DNA of 64,000 bases from Euglena gracilis. Lineage: Eukaryota; Euglenida; Euglenophyceae; Euglenales. Positions 40,441-51,469 of the stretch are shown piece by piece. Each line of letters begins with the position of its first letter. Within the stretch, counting starts at the first letter, position 1. Both the position numbers and the translations under genes were made by a program. The notes beneath the pieces were generated by a model. It was not told the origin of the DNA. It worked only from the letters and a program-made list of their open reading frames with translations, and did not search any database. The stretch lies in assembly GCA_039621445.1 (NCBI GenBank), contig CP154955.1, forward strand, positions 50,683,384 to 50,747,383. Direction: 5' to 3'.

Positions 40441-40729
40441 AATGTTCTGCTGTGTGCATAAGAATCGTAACCCTAACCCTACTCCTTCAAAGAACGTCAG
40501 AAAATCTTTTTGTCCGCGGGAAAATGCCATTAACAAATTTTTTTGCAGGGCGTCTTCGGCGCCCTAGTGGACTGGCGGGCAGGCTCCCGCTCCCCCCCCC
40601 CGCCCTCCACCCCCGCCCCCCCAATAAAAAATCCCCTCGTGTGAGCAGCAAGGACGGCCATGCATCATATTGTCGCCAGGTCGACACACCTTACAGGTAT
40701 ATGCTAAACATACATCTCTTTAAGGACCC

Positions 40730-41045
40730 GGGGGGGGGGGTTGCTGGGCTAGGGCTAGAAATTTGGGCTGGCTAGAAATTTGGGCTGGCTGGCCCGCCCC
40801 CCCCGCCCCGGGGGGGGTGGGGGCTGGACCCCGGCTGGACCCGAACCGGGGCGAGCTGGACTGAAATCGGAAAAATGCCCAAAAACGACCTGCAGAACAC
40901 AGTTTTGAAAAAATGATGCATCTGAATCCCAAAAATGCCCCAAACGCCCCCCAAACCCCATTTTTGGCCACTTTTGAACAATCTTTTTCAAAAAAATTCG
41001 GCGCTTCGCGCCGAAAAATTTGGGGACCCCCAAAAGGGGGCTGGC
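40730..41045 (+). repeat. G/C-run dispersed repeat with a GGCGC palindrome
   Basis: Flanked by G and C runs. The core has CCATTTTTGGCCACTTTTGA and a TTCGGCGCTTCGCGCCGAA hairpin. Related to 35355-35530. Confidence 0.6.
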
Positions 41046-41069
41046 TAGCTAGGGCTAGCAGTGCCAAAC

Positions 41070-42510
41070 GGTAGACTGGGGGGGGGGTAGTGGGTAGTCG
41101 GCCGACTAGTCGGCCGACCAATTGGGTAGTCGGCCGACTAATTGGTCGGCCGACTAGTCGGCGGACCAATTGGGTAGTCGGCCGACTAGTCGGCCGACTA
41201 CCCACTCTAATGTACTAACGGGTCAAAACCGCCGACTTTTAAGCCCCCCCCCTGGGAAAAATTTTTTGTCTAAATCACCTCAACACCAGTCAAAACCCAC
41301 CCAAATGGCTCCAGAACCCCCCAATCGGGGGTGAATATGCAAAAAAATTGGGGGAAAATGTCCATTTTGGGCCACTTTTGACAAAAGTACACCTCTCCCC
41401 ATTGAATTTTCAATATAAGTCAAAATTTGCACAAAAAAAAGGTATTATCCCTCCAAGTCCATTGCCAACATAGAAGGGATTTTGTTATTTGAGGGGGGGG
41501 GTGCGGGGGGGGGCAGAGCCCCCCCCGCCTATGCCAAAGTGAGCCACAAAAACGACTTAGCCCCCGAGTATGTTGCCAACACAGAAGGGATTTTGTTATT
41601 TGAGGCTCGGATGGGGGTGGAGGGGGGAGTTTTCTGCCTCTCGTGATGCAGAATGCTTGCATTTCTAAAGGATTTTCATGTAATCCCTGTTTCATCATTG
41701 GTTTTTTACCCCTCCGGACCCCCATCAAGGGCCCACCGACCCCCCCACTGACCAAAGATTTCCATCTGGGGGTGTAAATTTAGGCGTAAGACACTTATTT
41801 GGACCCATCCGGACCATTGAATTTTCAATATAAGTCAAAATTTGCCCAAAAAATGGTCTGACCCCTCCAGGTCTACTGCCAACATAGATGGGTTTTTGTT
41901 TTTTGGGGGGGGGGGGGGGGGGGGGGGGGGCGGAGCCCCCCCCGCCTATGCCAAAGTGAGCCACAAAAACGACTTAGCCCCCGAGTATGTTGCCAACACA
42001 GAAGGGATTTTGTTATTTGAGGCTCGGATTGGGGTGGAGGGGGGAGTTTTCTGCCTCTCGTGATGCAGAATGCAGATTGCAGATTGCATTTCTAAAGCAT
42101 TTTCATGTAATCCCTGTTTCATCATTGGTTTTTTACCCCTCCGGACCCCCATCAAGGGCCCACCGACCCCCCACTGACCAAAGATTTCCATCTGGGGGTG
42201 TTTATTTAGGCGTAAGACACTGATTTGGACCCATCCGGACCATTTCCGGGTGATTTGGGCCCGCCACAGACCATTTTTATGACCGCCGACTAGCCACCGA
42301 CTAGTTTGCATTGGATTTTGTTCATGGGGGGGGGGCTTAAAAGTCGGCGGTTTTGACCCGTTAGTACATTAGAGTGGGTAGTCGGCCGACTAGTTGGCCG
42401 ACTACCCACTACCCCCCCCCCCTGTCTCGCCGACTAGCTACCGACTAGGCCTAGTCGGTGGACCAATTGGGTAGTCGGCCGACTACCCACTACCCCCCCC
42501 CCAGTCTACC
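41070..42510. mobile_element. 1.44-kb foldback element built from TAGTCGGCCGAC words
   Basis: Outer inverted ends GGTAGACTGGGGGGGGG / CCCCCCCCCCAGTCTACC, then arrays of TAGTCGGCCGAC (several copies on each side). An inner inverted block follows (41177-41251 and 42326-42400) containing TCTAATGTACTAACGGGTC and CCGCCGACTTTTAAGCC. The interior is a tandem duplication of about 415 bp (41401-41815 and 41816-42240). AGGGCTAGCAG occurs just outside both ends (41051-41061, 42521-42531). No coding capacity, so it is probably a non-autonomous foldback transposon. Confidence 0.72.
41401..42240 (+). repeat. Tandem duplication, period about 415 bp
   Basis: Both copies share ATTGAATTTTCAATATAAGT, GCCTATGCCAAAGTGAGCCA and ATTTCCATCTGGGGGTGT. 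The second copy contains a 26-G run (41905-41930). Confidence 0.88.
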
Positions 42511-43441
42511 GCCTTGCGCCAGGGCTAGCAGCACCCCCCCCCCCGGGGGGGGGGGGAGGGGGCTCCTGCGGCTGGGCTGGGCCCAAATCGGGGCTGGCTG
42601 CAGCCGCCCCCCGGGGGGGGGGGTTCGCAAAACCTTAGAGAGATGTACCAACACCCCCCCCCCTATTTGGCCGCCCTCCGGGCGGCCCGGACCCCCCTTC
42701 TGGCCAATTAGGGGGGGGGACAATTGGGGGGGTTACCCCTAACCCCCTCCCCTAATTGGCCACCTGGACCCCGTCCTTCATAGTCGCGAACCCCGTAAAC
42801 ACCCGAATAAAGGCGTTTTCCCTTGAAATGAGTAACCCCCCCCCCCCCTAGTTGGCCACCTGGGCTCTGGCCAATTAGGGGGGGGGGACAAATAGGGGGG
42901 GGGGGTCACGTTATGATGCTAAAATGCGCTTCTTTATGTTCCACAGGGTTTGGCAAGGGTTTGGATGCTTCTGAAATGGAAAACCATAGAGGTCGTTTCT
43001 ATTGACCACATGGTCGGTAACAAATAGGTCGGGCCGAACATGGTCGGCCCGACCTATAGTCAAAAGTCCTTTGAAAAGGGGGGGGGGGGTAATGCGGTTC
43101 ATTGGCTATTCTTATCGACCTCCAGAGGTCGGCCCGACCTCCAGGATCATCATAGCCAATCATCCGCCCGGGGCCAGGCATTGTCAAGGATCTCGCCCCC
43201 CCCCCCCCCGAGAAAAATTACTTCTACACCCTTGGGGGGATCCCGGGGACCCACTCAATTTTCCCTGAAAAAGGCCAAAACCGCGAAAAATGCTAAAAAT
43301 AGCACTTTTTCAAAAAATTTGGGTGCCTTGGGCGCTGAAAAGTCAAACCCACCCCCCCCCCTGGGCCCGGGGGTCCCCCCTCGCCCACCCAACCTGCCCC
43401 CCTCCCTCCCCCGGCGGGGTCCACGACTTAAAAAAAAACCC
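42511..43441. repeat. Cluster of G/C-run repeats
   Basis: 42650-42910 repeats the words CTAATTGGCC / GGCCAATTAG between C and G runs. 43027-43055 is a hairpin (GGTCGGGCCGA / TCGGCCCGACC). 43195-43441 is the second copy of the repeat described at 26165-26450. No gene recognised. Confidence 0.6.
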
Positions 43442-43591
43442 CTGAATGCAACAGCTTTCCATGAATTGGGCATTCTCTCTGTTGATGCTGTTTGGATACA
43501 TGATAAAATTACCACCCAAAAAGACCCCATGAAGAATGTCCTCCTGAACAGCTCTGGGCATCGGAAAATATTTTTGTCCACGAAGGTTCAA
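43442..43591 (-). CDS. Candidate exon, unknown
   Basis: A 50-codon reading containing GQKYFPMPRAVQEDILHGVF then LGGNFIMYPNSINREN. It looks protein-like but has no recognised family and no clear acceptor. It could be a later exon of the glycosyltransferase gene that ends its known part at 44124. Confidence 0.25.
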
Positions 43592-44123
43592 ACAAGTAAA
43601 TTTTCATGCAAAATTTTGTTCAAGCAGGTGCAGGTTGTCCAGGCAGAAAAAAAGGAAATAAATGGGGTGAAGCAGGTCACTGGGGTAACTGGCTTGCCAA
43701 TTTGCAAGAAAGTGGAAAAAATGAACGAGCTCGACCCCTCCCTCCCCCCCAGACTGGTAAAAAATCTTCCTCCGGCGCTGTGAGCCTGAGGTGGAAAATA
43801 GGTTTTAATGTGTGTTTTCAGTTGATTTTGTTCCAAAAAAAATCCAGAAATGGGTATTTTTGGCCAGCTTTGGGGGAACGAAAATTTTATGTGCATCGCA
43901 ACAGTTATTTTTTCCCACAAGCCAGCCCTTCTTGCAGACCCGGGGGGGGGGGGGCAGTAAGACTTCTGCTATCCGAATTTGGACAAGCTGCAGCCCCCCC
44001 CCCCCGCAGTGTGAGATGAAGACAACAGCAATGGGTGAAAAAAAAGGACAGACAACTGAGAGACATCAGAAGCAAAAGACACAACACAACACAATACAGA
44101 CACAGAACACAAGCATAAAATAC

Positions 44124-45957
44124 CCAGGGAAGTGAATGAAATAGGCATTGTTTGGGTCTTCAACCAACTTGTATTGATGATTGTAAACAAACTGTCGATC
44201 AAAATCAACAGCAAGACGCCATGGACGGGTGCAGAAATATTCACCCATTGCAATTTGGTCATCCTCTCTTTCGCTGATGAATTGGTACATCTCGATCAGC
44301 CGGAAAACCTGGGAGACAACCAATGACCTTTTGTGAAAGTGAGCACTGCAACCCCCTTCTGAGGGGCGACCATGCACCTGAATTTTGCGGATAGCCTTCG
44401 TATTCGGCTTCCCGGTACAGCCAAAGTCCCCCCTGTTTTCTTCCCGTGGGGGGGGGGACTATCAATCACTTATGGTGCTCGTGAAAAAAATTCCAGTGAC
44501 CGGCGCAGAGTGCCGAAAAATTTTGGTGAATCCCTAAACTGGCCAAAAATGCCCGTTTTTGGCCAGCTTTGGGATGGATGGAATGCCGTTTTTGGTCAGG
44601 AACAAATTCTATATCGAGAACTGTGTCCCAGACGCCGGTTCGGGCGTGAAACCTGTGCCTGGGATGCCGGTTCGGGCGGTAGCCCGAACCGGCGTCCAGG
44701 CACAGGTTTCACGCCCGAACCGGCGTCTGGGACACAGTTTTTGAAACCGTGGCTAGGGGGCTCCGGTTTCACGCCCGAACCGGCGGCTGAGGAATCACGG
44801 CCAATTTCGCCCAAAATCCCCATGTTTGGGGCAGTTTTGGGCGACATTGGCCCAATGGGCGGCCGGTCAAAAATGGCAGATTCCACACTTATGAAGCCAT
44901 GTTACCCATTAATTGAAAGCTCTTCTCAAGGGCTTTCGACAGATGGCCACAGGATTCGGCCATAATGCACGCAGCACTTATTTTCAGCGATCGTGTATTC
45001 CAAAATTTGACATCCTAATTTGTCAAATCCCACAACTCAGGTTGCATATTGCATATCAAACGAAAGGTCTCGCCAACAGCTTTCGCTTGGTACCCACAGA
45101 ACTCAGCCAGAGATTGCAAAGCGCTCTCAAAATCAGCGATCGCATTTTTCCGCATTTTTCGGACCTTATTTGCATATCTGAATTTCCACTTTTCAGCTGC
45201 CATGTTGCCCATCGATCGAAAGCTCTTCTCAAGGGCTTTCAGCAGATGGCCTCAGATTTCTGCCATGCCGCGTGGTACTCAATTTCAGAAATTCTCCAAA
45301 ACTGGCCAAAAGGAAATTATTCCTCAAAAACCCCCAATTTCTGGCCCAAGACCACCCAAAAACTGCTCAAATATGACCCCAAAGTTGTCCTCCAACCAAA
45401 TCATGTTGTTGCTGGTGTCATGAAATTATCAGTCATCAGGTGGCGAGGCAAGCCAGAAGGGATGCACCTTCCCCATGACAAAGCCTGCATTCAGGTGCGG
45501 TAACTGTGGGTGAACTTCTCTCTCATTGTACAGATACCAACCAGATAGATCTGCCATATTTTCTCCTGTGCAATGTTCTGCACCAGCAACAACGTCCACG
45601 TTTAGGCTGATGGGGCAAAAGGTTCAATAACCATTAAAAAAAAACTCACACCTTTGAAATTTAGACAGTATGAAAGAAGAGTGTCGCGCTGCAAAGACGT
45701 CATATGCATCACAGATTATGACAACGTCATCTGGTGACATGGCATGAAGGCCTTCGAGGTATTTCTTTGCCCTCCAGCTCCAGCCTCCCCATGCTTCCCC
45801 AAGACTGCAATGGAAGTCGGTCCACAAGAGAAGGTCAGCAAAGAGAAACACACCCCAGAATCCGATACGAGTAACCGCATCTGTTTAGAGAGCGCATAAA
45901 ACCCAGGAGGTTCTCATTCACACTGGTGGCAACGCAAAAAACGGTTGGGGTCTTCAT
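44124..45957 (-). CDS. PLOD/GT25-like glycosyltransferase, four exons
   Basis: Proposed minus-strand join: 45957-45854, 45804-45652, 45606-45468, 44308-44124; introns of 49, 45 and 1159 nt, all GT-AG, phases consistent. Order of motifs: TPTVFCVATSVNENLLGFMR (first strand), YRILGLGEAW, MSPDDVVIICDAYDVFA (the DxD-type metal/UDP-sugar site), VVAGAEHCTG (the FsAE.CWP position), HLNAGFVMGK (YLNSGgfiG position), EREDDQIAMGEYF (DDQ), VDFDRQFVYN, and YFIHFPG (HxNG position). This series matches the glycosyltransferase domain of lysyl hydroxylase/procollagen galactosyltransferase-type enzymes, which transfer sugars in the secretory pathway. The 45957 ATG may be internal: TTTTTATGTAG just upstream is a good acceptor, so a signal-peptide exon may precede. 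The 3' end continues past GT at 44123 and was not found. Confidence 0.8.
44619..44739. repeat. Near-perfect 121-bp palindrome in the glycosyltransferase intron
   Basis: Arms of about 58 bp. Each has two ACGCCGGTTCGGGCG-type words and CCTGTGCCTGG; the arms meet at GGGCGGTAGCCC. A further single copy follows at 44765-44790. Related words occur at 62934-62974. Confidence 0.85.
44885..45275 (+). repeat. Two diverged copies of a ~300-bp repeat unit
   Basis: GAAAGCTCTTCTCAAGGGC and CAGATGGCC followed by GCCATAATGC/GCCATGCCGC recur about 300 bp apart within the long intron. Distantly similar units are at 61915-62350. Confidence 0.6.
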
Positions 45958-46489
45958 GCTGTACGCCTACATAAAAAGGAAAGTTTTTTATTCAAGTTTT
46001 CCTTAATTCAAGTTCAAATTCAAGCAGAACGACATAAACAACAATCAAATGGAGACATAAACATGAAAAAATGCACAACAACACAAAACATAATGGGAAC
46101 ATAAATTCATTACCAAATAGAATAATTCGGATGCAAAATCGCTTCAGATGATGCATGGGGGGGTTACAAACACGGCGATGTCAGTCGCACATGCATTCGC
46201 GTCCGATGTCCCACCACTTTGAGTGTCCATTTTTTTTTCGATCCGCATTCACCATGTCTTGAAAGACCCTGTTGGTGTCAAGTTTATTCAAGTTATTTGG
46301 TGAAGAAGTGAAGGCCCCTGGTGGGTTTCAGCTCAGGTCCAAGATCCAAGGTCCAAGATACAAGTTCAAACCACAGGCAAGGTAAAATCTGAGCTGCATT
46401 ACGTCAACCTTCTGTCATCAGTGTCGAAGTGGGCTTCTCAGCCCTGCTTCCATCATCTGAAAAGGCGTTGGTGGCCTTTCACCAGTTTT
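45958..46489. other. Upstream of the glycosyltransferase gene
   Basis: AT-rich. It would hold the promoter or a first exon of the glycosyltransferase; nothing specific was identified. Confidence 0.35.
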
Positions 46490-46690
46490 ATGGGCCTACA
46501 AAGGCCCCTCTTGTATTGTCTGGGCTTGCAAAGGTCCCCCCTGTTGTCTGGGCTTGCAAAGGCCCCCCTTATTGTGTCTGGGCCTGCAAAGGCACCCCTG
46601 TAGTGTTTGCCCTACAAAGGCCCCTCTGTGCTTTTTGGGCCTGTAAAGGCCCCCCTTTGTGCATTTTTGGGCCTGCAAAGACCCCCCCCC
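46490..46690 (+). repeat. Minisatellite of GGGCCTGCAAAGGCCCCCC units
   Basis: About seven imperfect units of 26-33 bp. On the minus strand they would read GGPLQAQ-type repeats continuing the open frame from 46931. Confidence 0.85.
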
Positions 46691-46792
46691 CTACACAACT
46701 CCTCCAATGTCTGTTGCTTCTTTTGGTTTTGAAGCCTGTCCCAAACATCTGTCCACCACCTGGCTTGTAATAACTGTGCCTGTGCCTGTAAA

Positions 46793-47010
46793 GTGGCCTC
46801 CGCTGGCACGTGAAACGGACAGCATCATTTCCTGCCAACCCAGATAATAGCAGGTCTGCTCGCACCTTTAACACTTCCTCCGTCCACCAGTTTTGTTTCA
46901 CCATTGTGGGAGACAAGGAATAGGAAGTCACTTTGCCTGGATCCGTTGGGAGGTCACCTAGGGGGGCTACTCCTTTGGTAAGGCCCGACCCGCTTCAACG
47001 AATGTTGTGT
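46793..47010 (-). repeat. Dispersed repeat with a conserved reading frame, copy 1
   Basis: The inverse counterpart of 57665-57890. Both copies keep LGDLPTDPGKVTSYSLSPTM and WWTEEVLKVRADLLLSGLAG in frame, so this may be a piece of a mobile element or duplicated gene. An adjacent minus-strand reading at 47180-46950 (RPSWTDCLKSAFPKD) may belong to it. Confidence 0.6.
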
Positions 47011-47255
47011 ACCAGTATTATGACTACCTATCCCTGAGAAGAGGCTTTTTATTTTTTGCTGTTCTGAGGCGGAGGTGTCCTTTGGGAAGGCACTTTTCAA
47101 GCAGTCTGTCCAAGAAGGTCGCTTCTCTTTTTCTGGGGCCTTTCTGGGGTCAGGGTTGACGTTTTTTTTGTTTTTTTTTAAGAAAAAGAAAACAGTTTTA
47201 AGAAAAAAAAACACCAAATTTTTTTTTAAAACCGTGTTCAGCCCGCCAAATGCCT

Positions 47256-47380
47256 GCCAGGGTTGGGCAATTAACCGTCGTTTTTCAGGTCAAGCGATTA
47301 ACCATGGTTAATTGGGGGTCGGGTGTCGATTCACCAATTTTCGATTAACCGTGCTTGTCCCTCGATTAATTTCAATTTAC
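47256..47380 (+). repeat. AATTAACC repeat, block A
   Basis: TTGGGCAATTAACCG, AAGCGATTAACCATGGTTAA and GGGGGTCGGGTGTCGATT. The same block is inverted at 50676-50790. Confidence 0.8.
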
Positions 47381-47499
47381 CGCCACCGGATCAATTTTTT
47401 TCCATAAAAACAAAAGTCATTCGCCTTTCTGGCTGACTTCCTCACTCCAGAACAGGCCAAGGACCACAAAAATTTGGCGTCCAGAAAATGTGGTATCAA

Positions 47500-47566
47500 A
47501 AACAAAGGGGGTGCTACCCCCGTGACCCCCCCGTGACCCCCCCCCGTGACCCCCCCGTGACCCGAG
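47500..47566 (+). repeat. GTGACCCCCCC array
   Basis: Four to five GTGACC units separated by C runs. Like arrays occur at 51300-51345, 54300-54355 and 54470-54530. Confidence 0.85.
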
Positions 47567-47895
47567 AATCGAGCCTTCAATTTTCATACAATGCATCAAC
47601 CTTCATCACTTCACCTTTTCTTTTCATTCATCATTTCAGCGTGCTTTTGGATGCAGGCGGCAGTTTTGGTCGCTTTCCATCAATTTTCTGGTTGAAACCA
47701 TCGAAATTTCCCTTGACATGGTCAAAAAAAAATGAAAAGAAATGCCAAGATTTGAGGTTAAAAAACTTTCGACCCAAAAAACTGGCGCTTTGGAGTATGA
47801 ATATGACCCAAAATATGTCCCATTGGCAAAAGGGGAGATTGCGCAAGTAGGAAAGAATTTCATGGCAAAAAGGGGGGGAGGGGAAACAAGGTTGG

Positions 47896-48030
47896 ATGGT
47901 TAATCAAAAAACGGTTAATCGCTTGTGACCCCCCCCCCCAGTTAATCGTTCGTTTGTGGGGGGGACAATTAACCATGGTTTATCGAAAAACGGATAATCG
48001 CTTGTGACCCCCCAGTTAATCGCTTCTTTT
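47896..48030 (+). repeat. AATTAACC repeat, block B
   Basis: CGGTTAATCGCTTGTGACCC, GACAATTAACCATGG and AACGGATAATCGCTTG; inverted at 51470-51600. Confidence 0.8.
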
Positions 48031-48059
48031 TCGTTGTTTGAAGAAGAAATATCTTGGGT

Positions 48060-48200
48060 TTGGGGGGGCGGCTGGTCGTCCGTCCGTCCGAGCCGTCCGG
48101 ACCTCTTCAGCCGGACCAATGCTGGACGCCCAGCCGTCCGTCCGGACGAAGCATTTTTTCGCCAGCCGTCCGTCAAGCCGGACCAATGTCTGCCTTGCTA
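48060..48200 (-). repeat. CCGTCCGTCCG-rich repeat
   Basis: GC-rich iterations of CCGTCCGTCCGGAC and GCCGGACC, matched at 49960-50125. In each case the tract lies within about 300 bp of a tRNA-like sequence. Confidence 0.65.
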
Positions 48201-48289
48201 GCCGGCCGGACCAAAAAAAATCCTTCTTCGTGAAAAGCAGTCACGGCTTCCCTCTACTCGTCGCTTCAAATCAGGAAAAACACGAAGTT

Positions 48290-48361
48290 GCCCCCCAGCG
48301 GGATTCGAACCCACGACCTACCGGTCACACACTAACCACACGACCGCTATGCCACGAGGGG
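48290..48361 (-). pseudogene. tRNA-like sequence (possible SINE head)
   Basis: 72 nt with a fully pairing acceptor (CCCCTCG/TGGGGGG) and T arm (GTGGG TTCGAAT CCCGC), but the D and anticodon arms pair poorly and no loop has U33. Most likely a tRNA-derived repeat or pseudogene. Confidence 0.55.
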
Positions 48362-49186
48362 TGATATCATTCTCGTCCGTGTACTTTTATGACCGGACTC
48401 AAAAAAACTTTTCCTTCCTACCGAAAAGCAGCCACCGCTTCCCTCCACTCGTCGCGTAATTCAAGAAATCGTCCCTGTTTTCTCCGGTTTTTCATGGTGT
48501 GCACGCTCCCGCATTGCCGTGAGTGCGGCGGCAGGGAGTCCAATGCTATTTTTTTTTTGGGTGGATGAACATTTCTTCAACATATTTTACGGCAGCGCCG
48601 GAAGAACCGGAAGGGGGGGTAAGTCGACCCCCCCCCCTCCATACCCACCACAACATTTTCACGTTTTCAGGAAAACGGGGATTTTGCCCAGAAAAGATTT
48701 TTGAAAAAATAAAACCCAAAAACACATGTTTTTTGATGGAAAAAAACTTTTTTTACAAAAAACCTCAAAATTTTCCGTCCTAAAAACTTATGCTTTTGAG
48801 GAGGGGGGTGAAATAAACGAAGGTCAATAAAGTAAACAAACTTTTGGCACAGTCAAATTTTACTGACATTTTTCTCGTTGAACAACACATATTTTGCCAA
48901 AAAAAAAACGGAAACAAAACGCTTTTCTACCCCCCCTTTCCAAGAGAAAACAAACAACCCAAACAACTCCTTCTCCTCCTTGTTTGTTCCCAAACAACTC
49001 CTTTCTGAGAGAATCCTGTGACCCAAAACTGGCCACCACATCTAGCCCAAAACTGGATTGAACATCTGGCCCAATCTGGCCCAAAAAAAAACCATGACAT
49101 CGCAAAAAATGTGAAATGCAAAATTTTGGGCCGTTTGCCAGATTGAAAAACTTCTCCCCCAATTTTGGTTTCCAACATTTGTCGAA

Positions 49187-49590
49187 CAGCAAATAAAGAA
49201 CGCAAGAAACAAAAATGGAAGTTTCAGAAGAAAACCAGCATCTAAGGACAAAATGTCTGTGAAATCTGTCTTCAGACTTGAAACTTGTGATCCAAGTAGC
49301 AAGTACCAAGATTAACAAGTAGCCCCACCAAGGGCCTGTCACCGTGTTGCAGGCAGGCCTCTGCTCGATCGAATGTGTATTTGTTCAGAGCAAAGGCCTG
49401 CATGTGGTGATGTTGGCCCTCTTTCCACAAAGCAATAAGTTCCTGTATTTTCACTTCATTTCAGCACCCTGTACTTTCATCATAACCATCCCACACCGCT
49501 TCCACCCGAAACGGCATTGTTACAATGAAGGAGAACGATTGGGAATGCAAGCATTCTTTTGCGTGTAGGTGATTCATAATTTCTTCAATA
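49187..49590 (-). repeat. ~400-bp direct repeat, copy 1
   Basis: Shares long stretches with 54697-55083, including AAGTAGCCCCACCAAGGGCC and GTCACCGTGTTGCAGGCAGG. The minus-strand reading QAFALNKYTFDRAEACLQHG is kept in both copies (QAFALNKSTLNRTEACLQHG), so a decayed coding segment is possible. Confidence 0.75.
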
Positions 49591-49767
49591 AAAAAACATG
49601 GGCTGGGGATCTTTGATGTGCCCTATGCATCAAATTAACTAGAACAGAAACTTGCATACTACAACATTCAAAATGTGGTATTTTTTCAAGATTTGGTTTC
49701 GAACTTTTCGTCCGTTTCATTTCATGGACTGGTCCTTTTCCTCTTTTGATACTGCGAAGGGTATCGT

Positions 49768-49838
49768 GCACACAGTATAATTGGTGTGGCATGCAGTTCG
49801 CAACCGTGAGCTCGCGGGTTCAAACCCCGCTGTGTGCA
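49768..49838 (+). pseudogene. tRNA-like sequence (possible SINE head)
   Basis: Acceptor GCACACA/TGTGTGC and T arm GCGGG/CCCGC with loop TTCAAAC are perfect; the D and anticodon arms do not fold properly. It is followed by a GGACTTGCCCAGTTCGCGAC block that recurs at 55587-55606, and by GGCCAGCCGGCCAGCCGG repeats, so it looks like the head of a short interspersed repeat. Confidence 0.55.
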
Positions 49839-49959
49839 AGTTTTCATCATTGTAAAATGTCTTTTTTGCACCGAGCATTCAGAATTAGGACTTGCCCAGT
49901 TCGCGACAAGAACAAAAAGCCACATACCCCAGCTCCTGAGACGCCTGCGCTTCCAAAGA

Positions 49960-50125
49960 CCCGGCCGGCCAGCCGGCCAGCCGGCCAGCCGGCTAACCGG
50001 CCAGCCGGCTAGCTGGACCAAGTGCAATTTCTTCAGCCGTCTGGACCAAGCCCACAAGCTCAGCCGTCCGTCCGGACCTTCGCTTTTTTCACCAGCCGTC
50101 CGTCCGTCCGTCCGTCCGCCTCCTG
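49960..50125 (+). repeat. CCGGCCAG and CCGTCCGT tracts
   Basis: Tandem GGCCAGCC then CCGTCCGTCCG units, the inverse of 48060-48200. Confidence 0.75.
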
Positions 50126-50337
50126 GGAACATTTCTTCAAGGAAGATGGCAAGGTTGTGTTCAATGCCAATGTGGATGAAAAATTCTTTAAAGAAGCCTT
50201 GAATGTAAACTCTGTTTTTGATTGATCAAATTTTCTGGACGGCAAATTTTTGGGGGTTTTGGCCAATTATAGAGTGAGGAAGTAAGCCAGAAAGGCAAAT
50301 GGCTTTTGTTTTTTGGGGGAAAAAATGATACGGTAGC

Positions 50338-50670
50338 GGTTACCATGCCCCCCCCCAGCTGTTCCCGTCCCCGGGACCCTTTACGGCCCAATGGGAACAG
50401 TACAGCAGGGGGGGGAACAGCTCAGGGGGGGGACCTAGGCCCCCCCCCCGAGCTATTCCCATACCCGACCCTCGGGCAACCCAAAAGGGGTCATTTTTGG
50501 CAACTTTTTTGGATTTTTGCAAAAAATGGTCAATTTTAAGCACATTTGCCAAAAAGTGATTTTTGAAAAGTCCCAAATACGTCGATTTTTGACCACTTTT
50601 TGGGGAATTTCTTTGTAAAAAGTGCTATGAGAATAGCTCGGGGGGGAACAGCTCGGGGGGGGGCATGGTA
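50338..50670. mobile_element. Foldback element, word AGCTGTTCC
   Basis: Inverted ends TTACCATGCCCCCCCCC + AGCTGTTCC and GGAACAGCT + CGGGGGGGGGCATGGTAA (50338-50364, 50646-50670). AGCTGTTCC/GAGCTATTCC or its inverse recurs at internal positions beside C or G runs. The core is AT-rich (AAAGTGATTTTTGAAAAGTC). No coding capacity; MITE-like. Confidence 0.78.
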
Positions 50671-50675
50671 ATCAA

Positions 50676-50790
50676 AATTAATCGAGAGACAGGCACGGTT
50701 AATCGAAAGTTGGTTAATCGACACCCGACCCCCAATTAACGATACTTAATCGCTTGACCTGAAAAATGACGGTTAATTGCCCAACCCTGG
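50676..50790 (-). repeat. AATTAACC repeat, block A inverted
   Basis: Inverse copy of 47256-47380 (GGTTAATCGACACCCGACCC, GGTTAATTGCCCAACCC). Confidence 0.8.
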
Positions 50791-51469
50791 GGTTTTGTGG
50801 AAGAAAACCCCACAAAAAAGAGAAAAGAATTGTCCCAACCCCACCTTCCATTTTGGATAACCAAACCCCTTTTTGGCACCCAACAGCCAACACACCCGAA
50901 AATGGCCAAAATCTTGTCCCCTAAAAAAAGTGCCAAAAATTGGTGCATTTCTACACCAGAATTTTTTGGCCATTTTTTGGCCTTCAAAACTGGCCATCTT
51001 GGGCCATTTTTTCAAAATGGCCCAAAATGCATCCCAAAAAATGTGACGGTCAAAAATATTCTTTCAAAATTCTTTTTCAAAAAATGGAAAAAAATGACCA
51101 ATTTCAAACATAAGAATCACCCAAAAAACGACCATTTTCTGACCAAAAGGCATTTTTGTTCAAAAATGGCCCAAAAATGGCCAAAATGACCACTTTTTGG
51201 ACCCAAGAATCACCGATTTTAGGATGCGTGCATCCCTTCTCGTGATTGGATGCAACATCATGGATGCTGCCTCCCGACTACCTCCAAAGTGGCATACTTC
51301 CCCCGTGACCCCCCCCCGTGACCCCCCCCGTGACCCCCCCGTGACCCGCACCACCCCCAAAGTTTTAGATGCAAATTTCAAGGCTTTTTGAAACAATTTG
51401 TCATCCACATTGGCATTGAACACAACCTTGCCATCTTCCTTGAAGAAATGTTCCCCGACAACAAAAAAG

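Noticed and set aside
48290-48361. Functional tRNA gene
   Set aside because: Acceptor and T arm pair, but the D and anticodon arms do not fold and no loop has U33.
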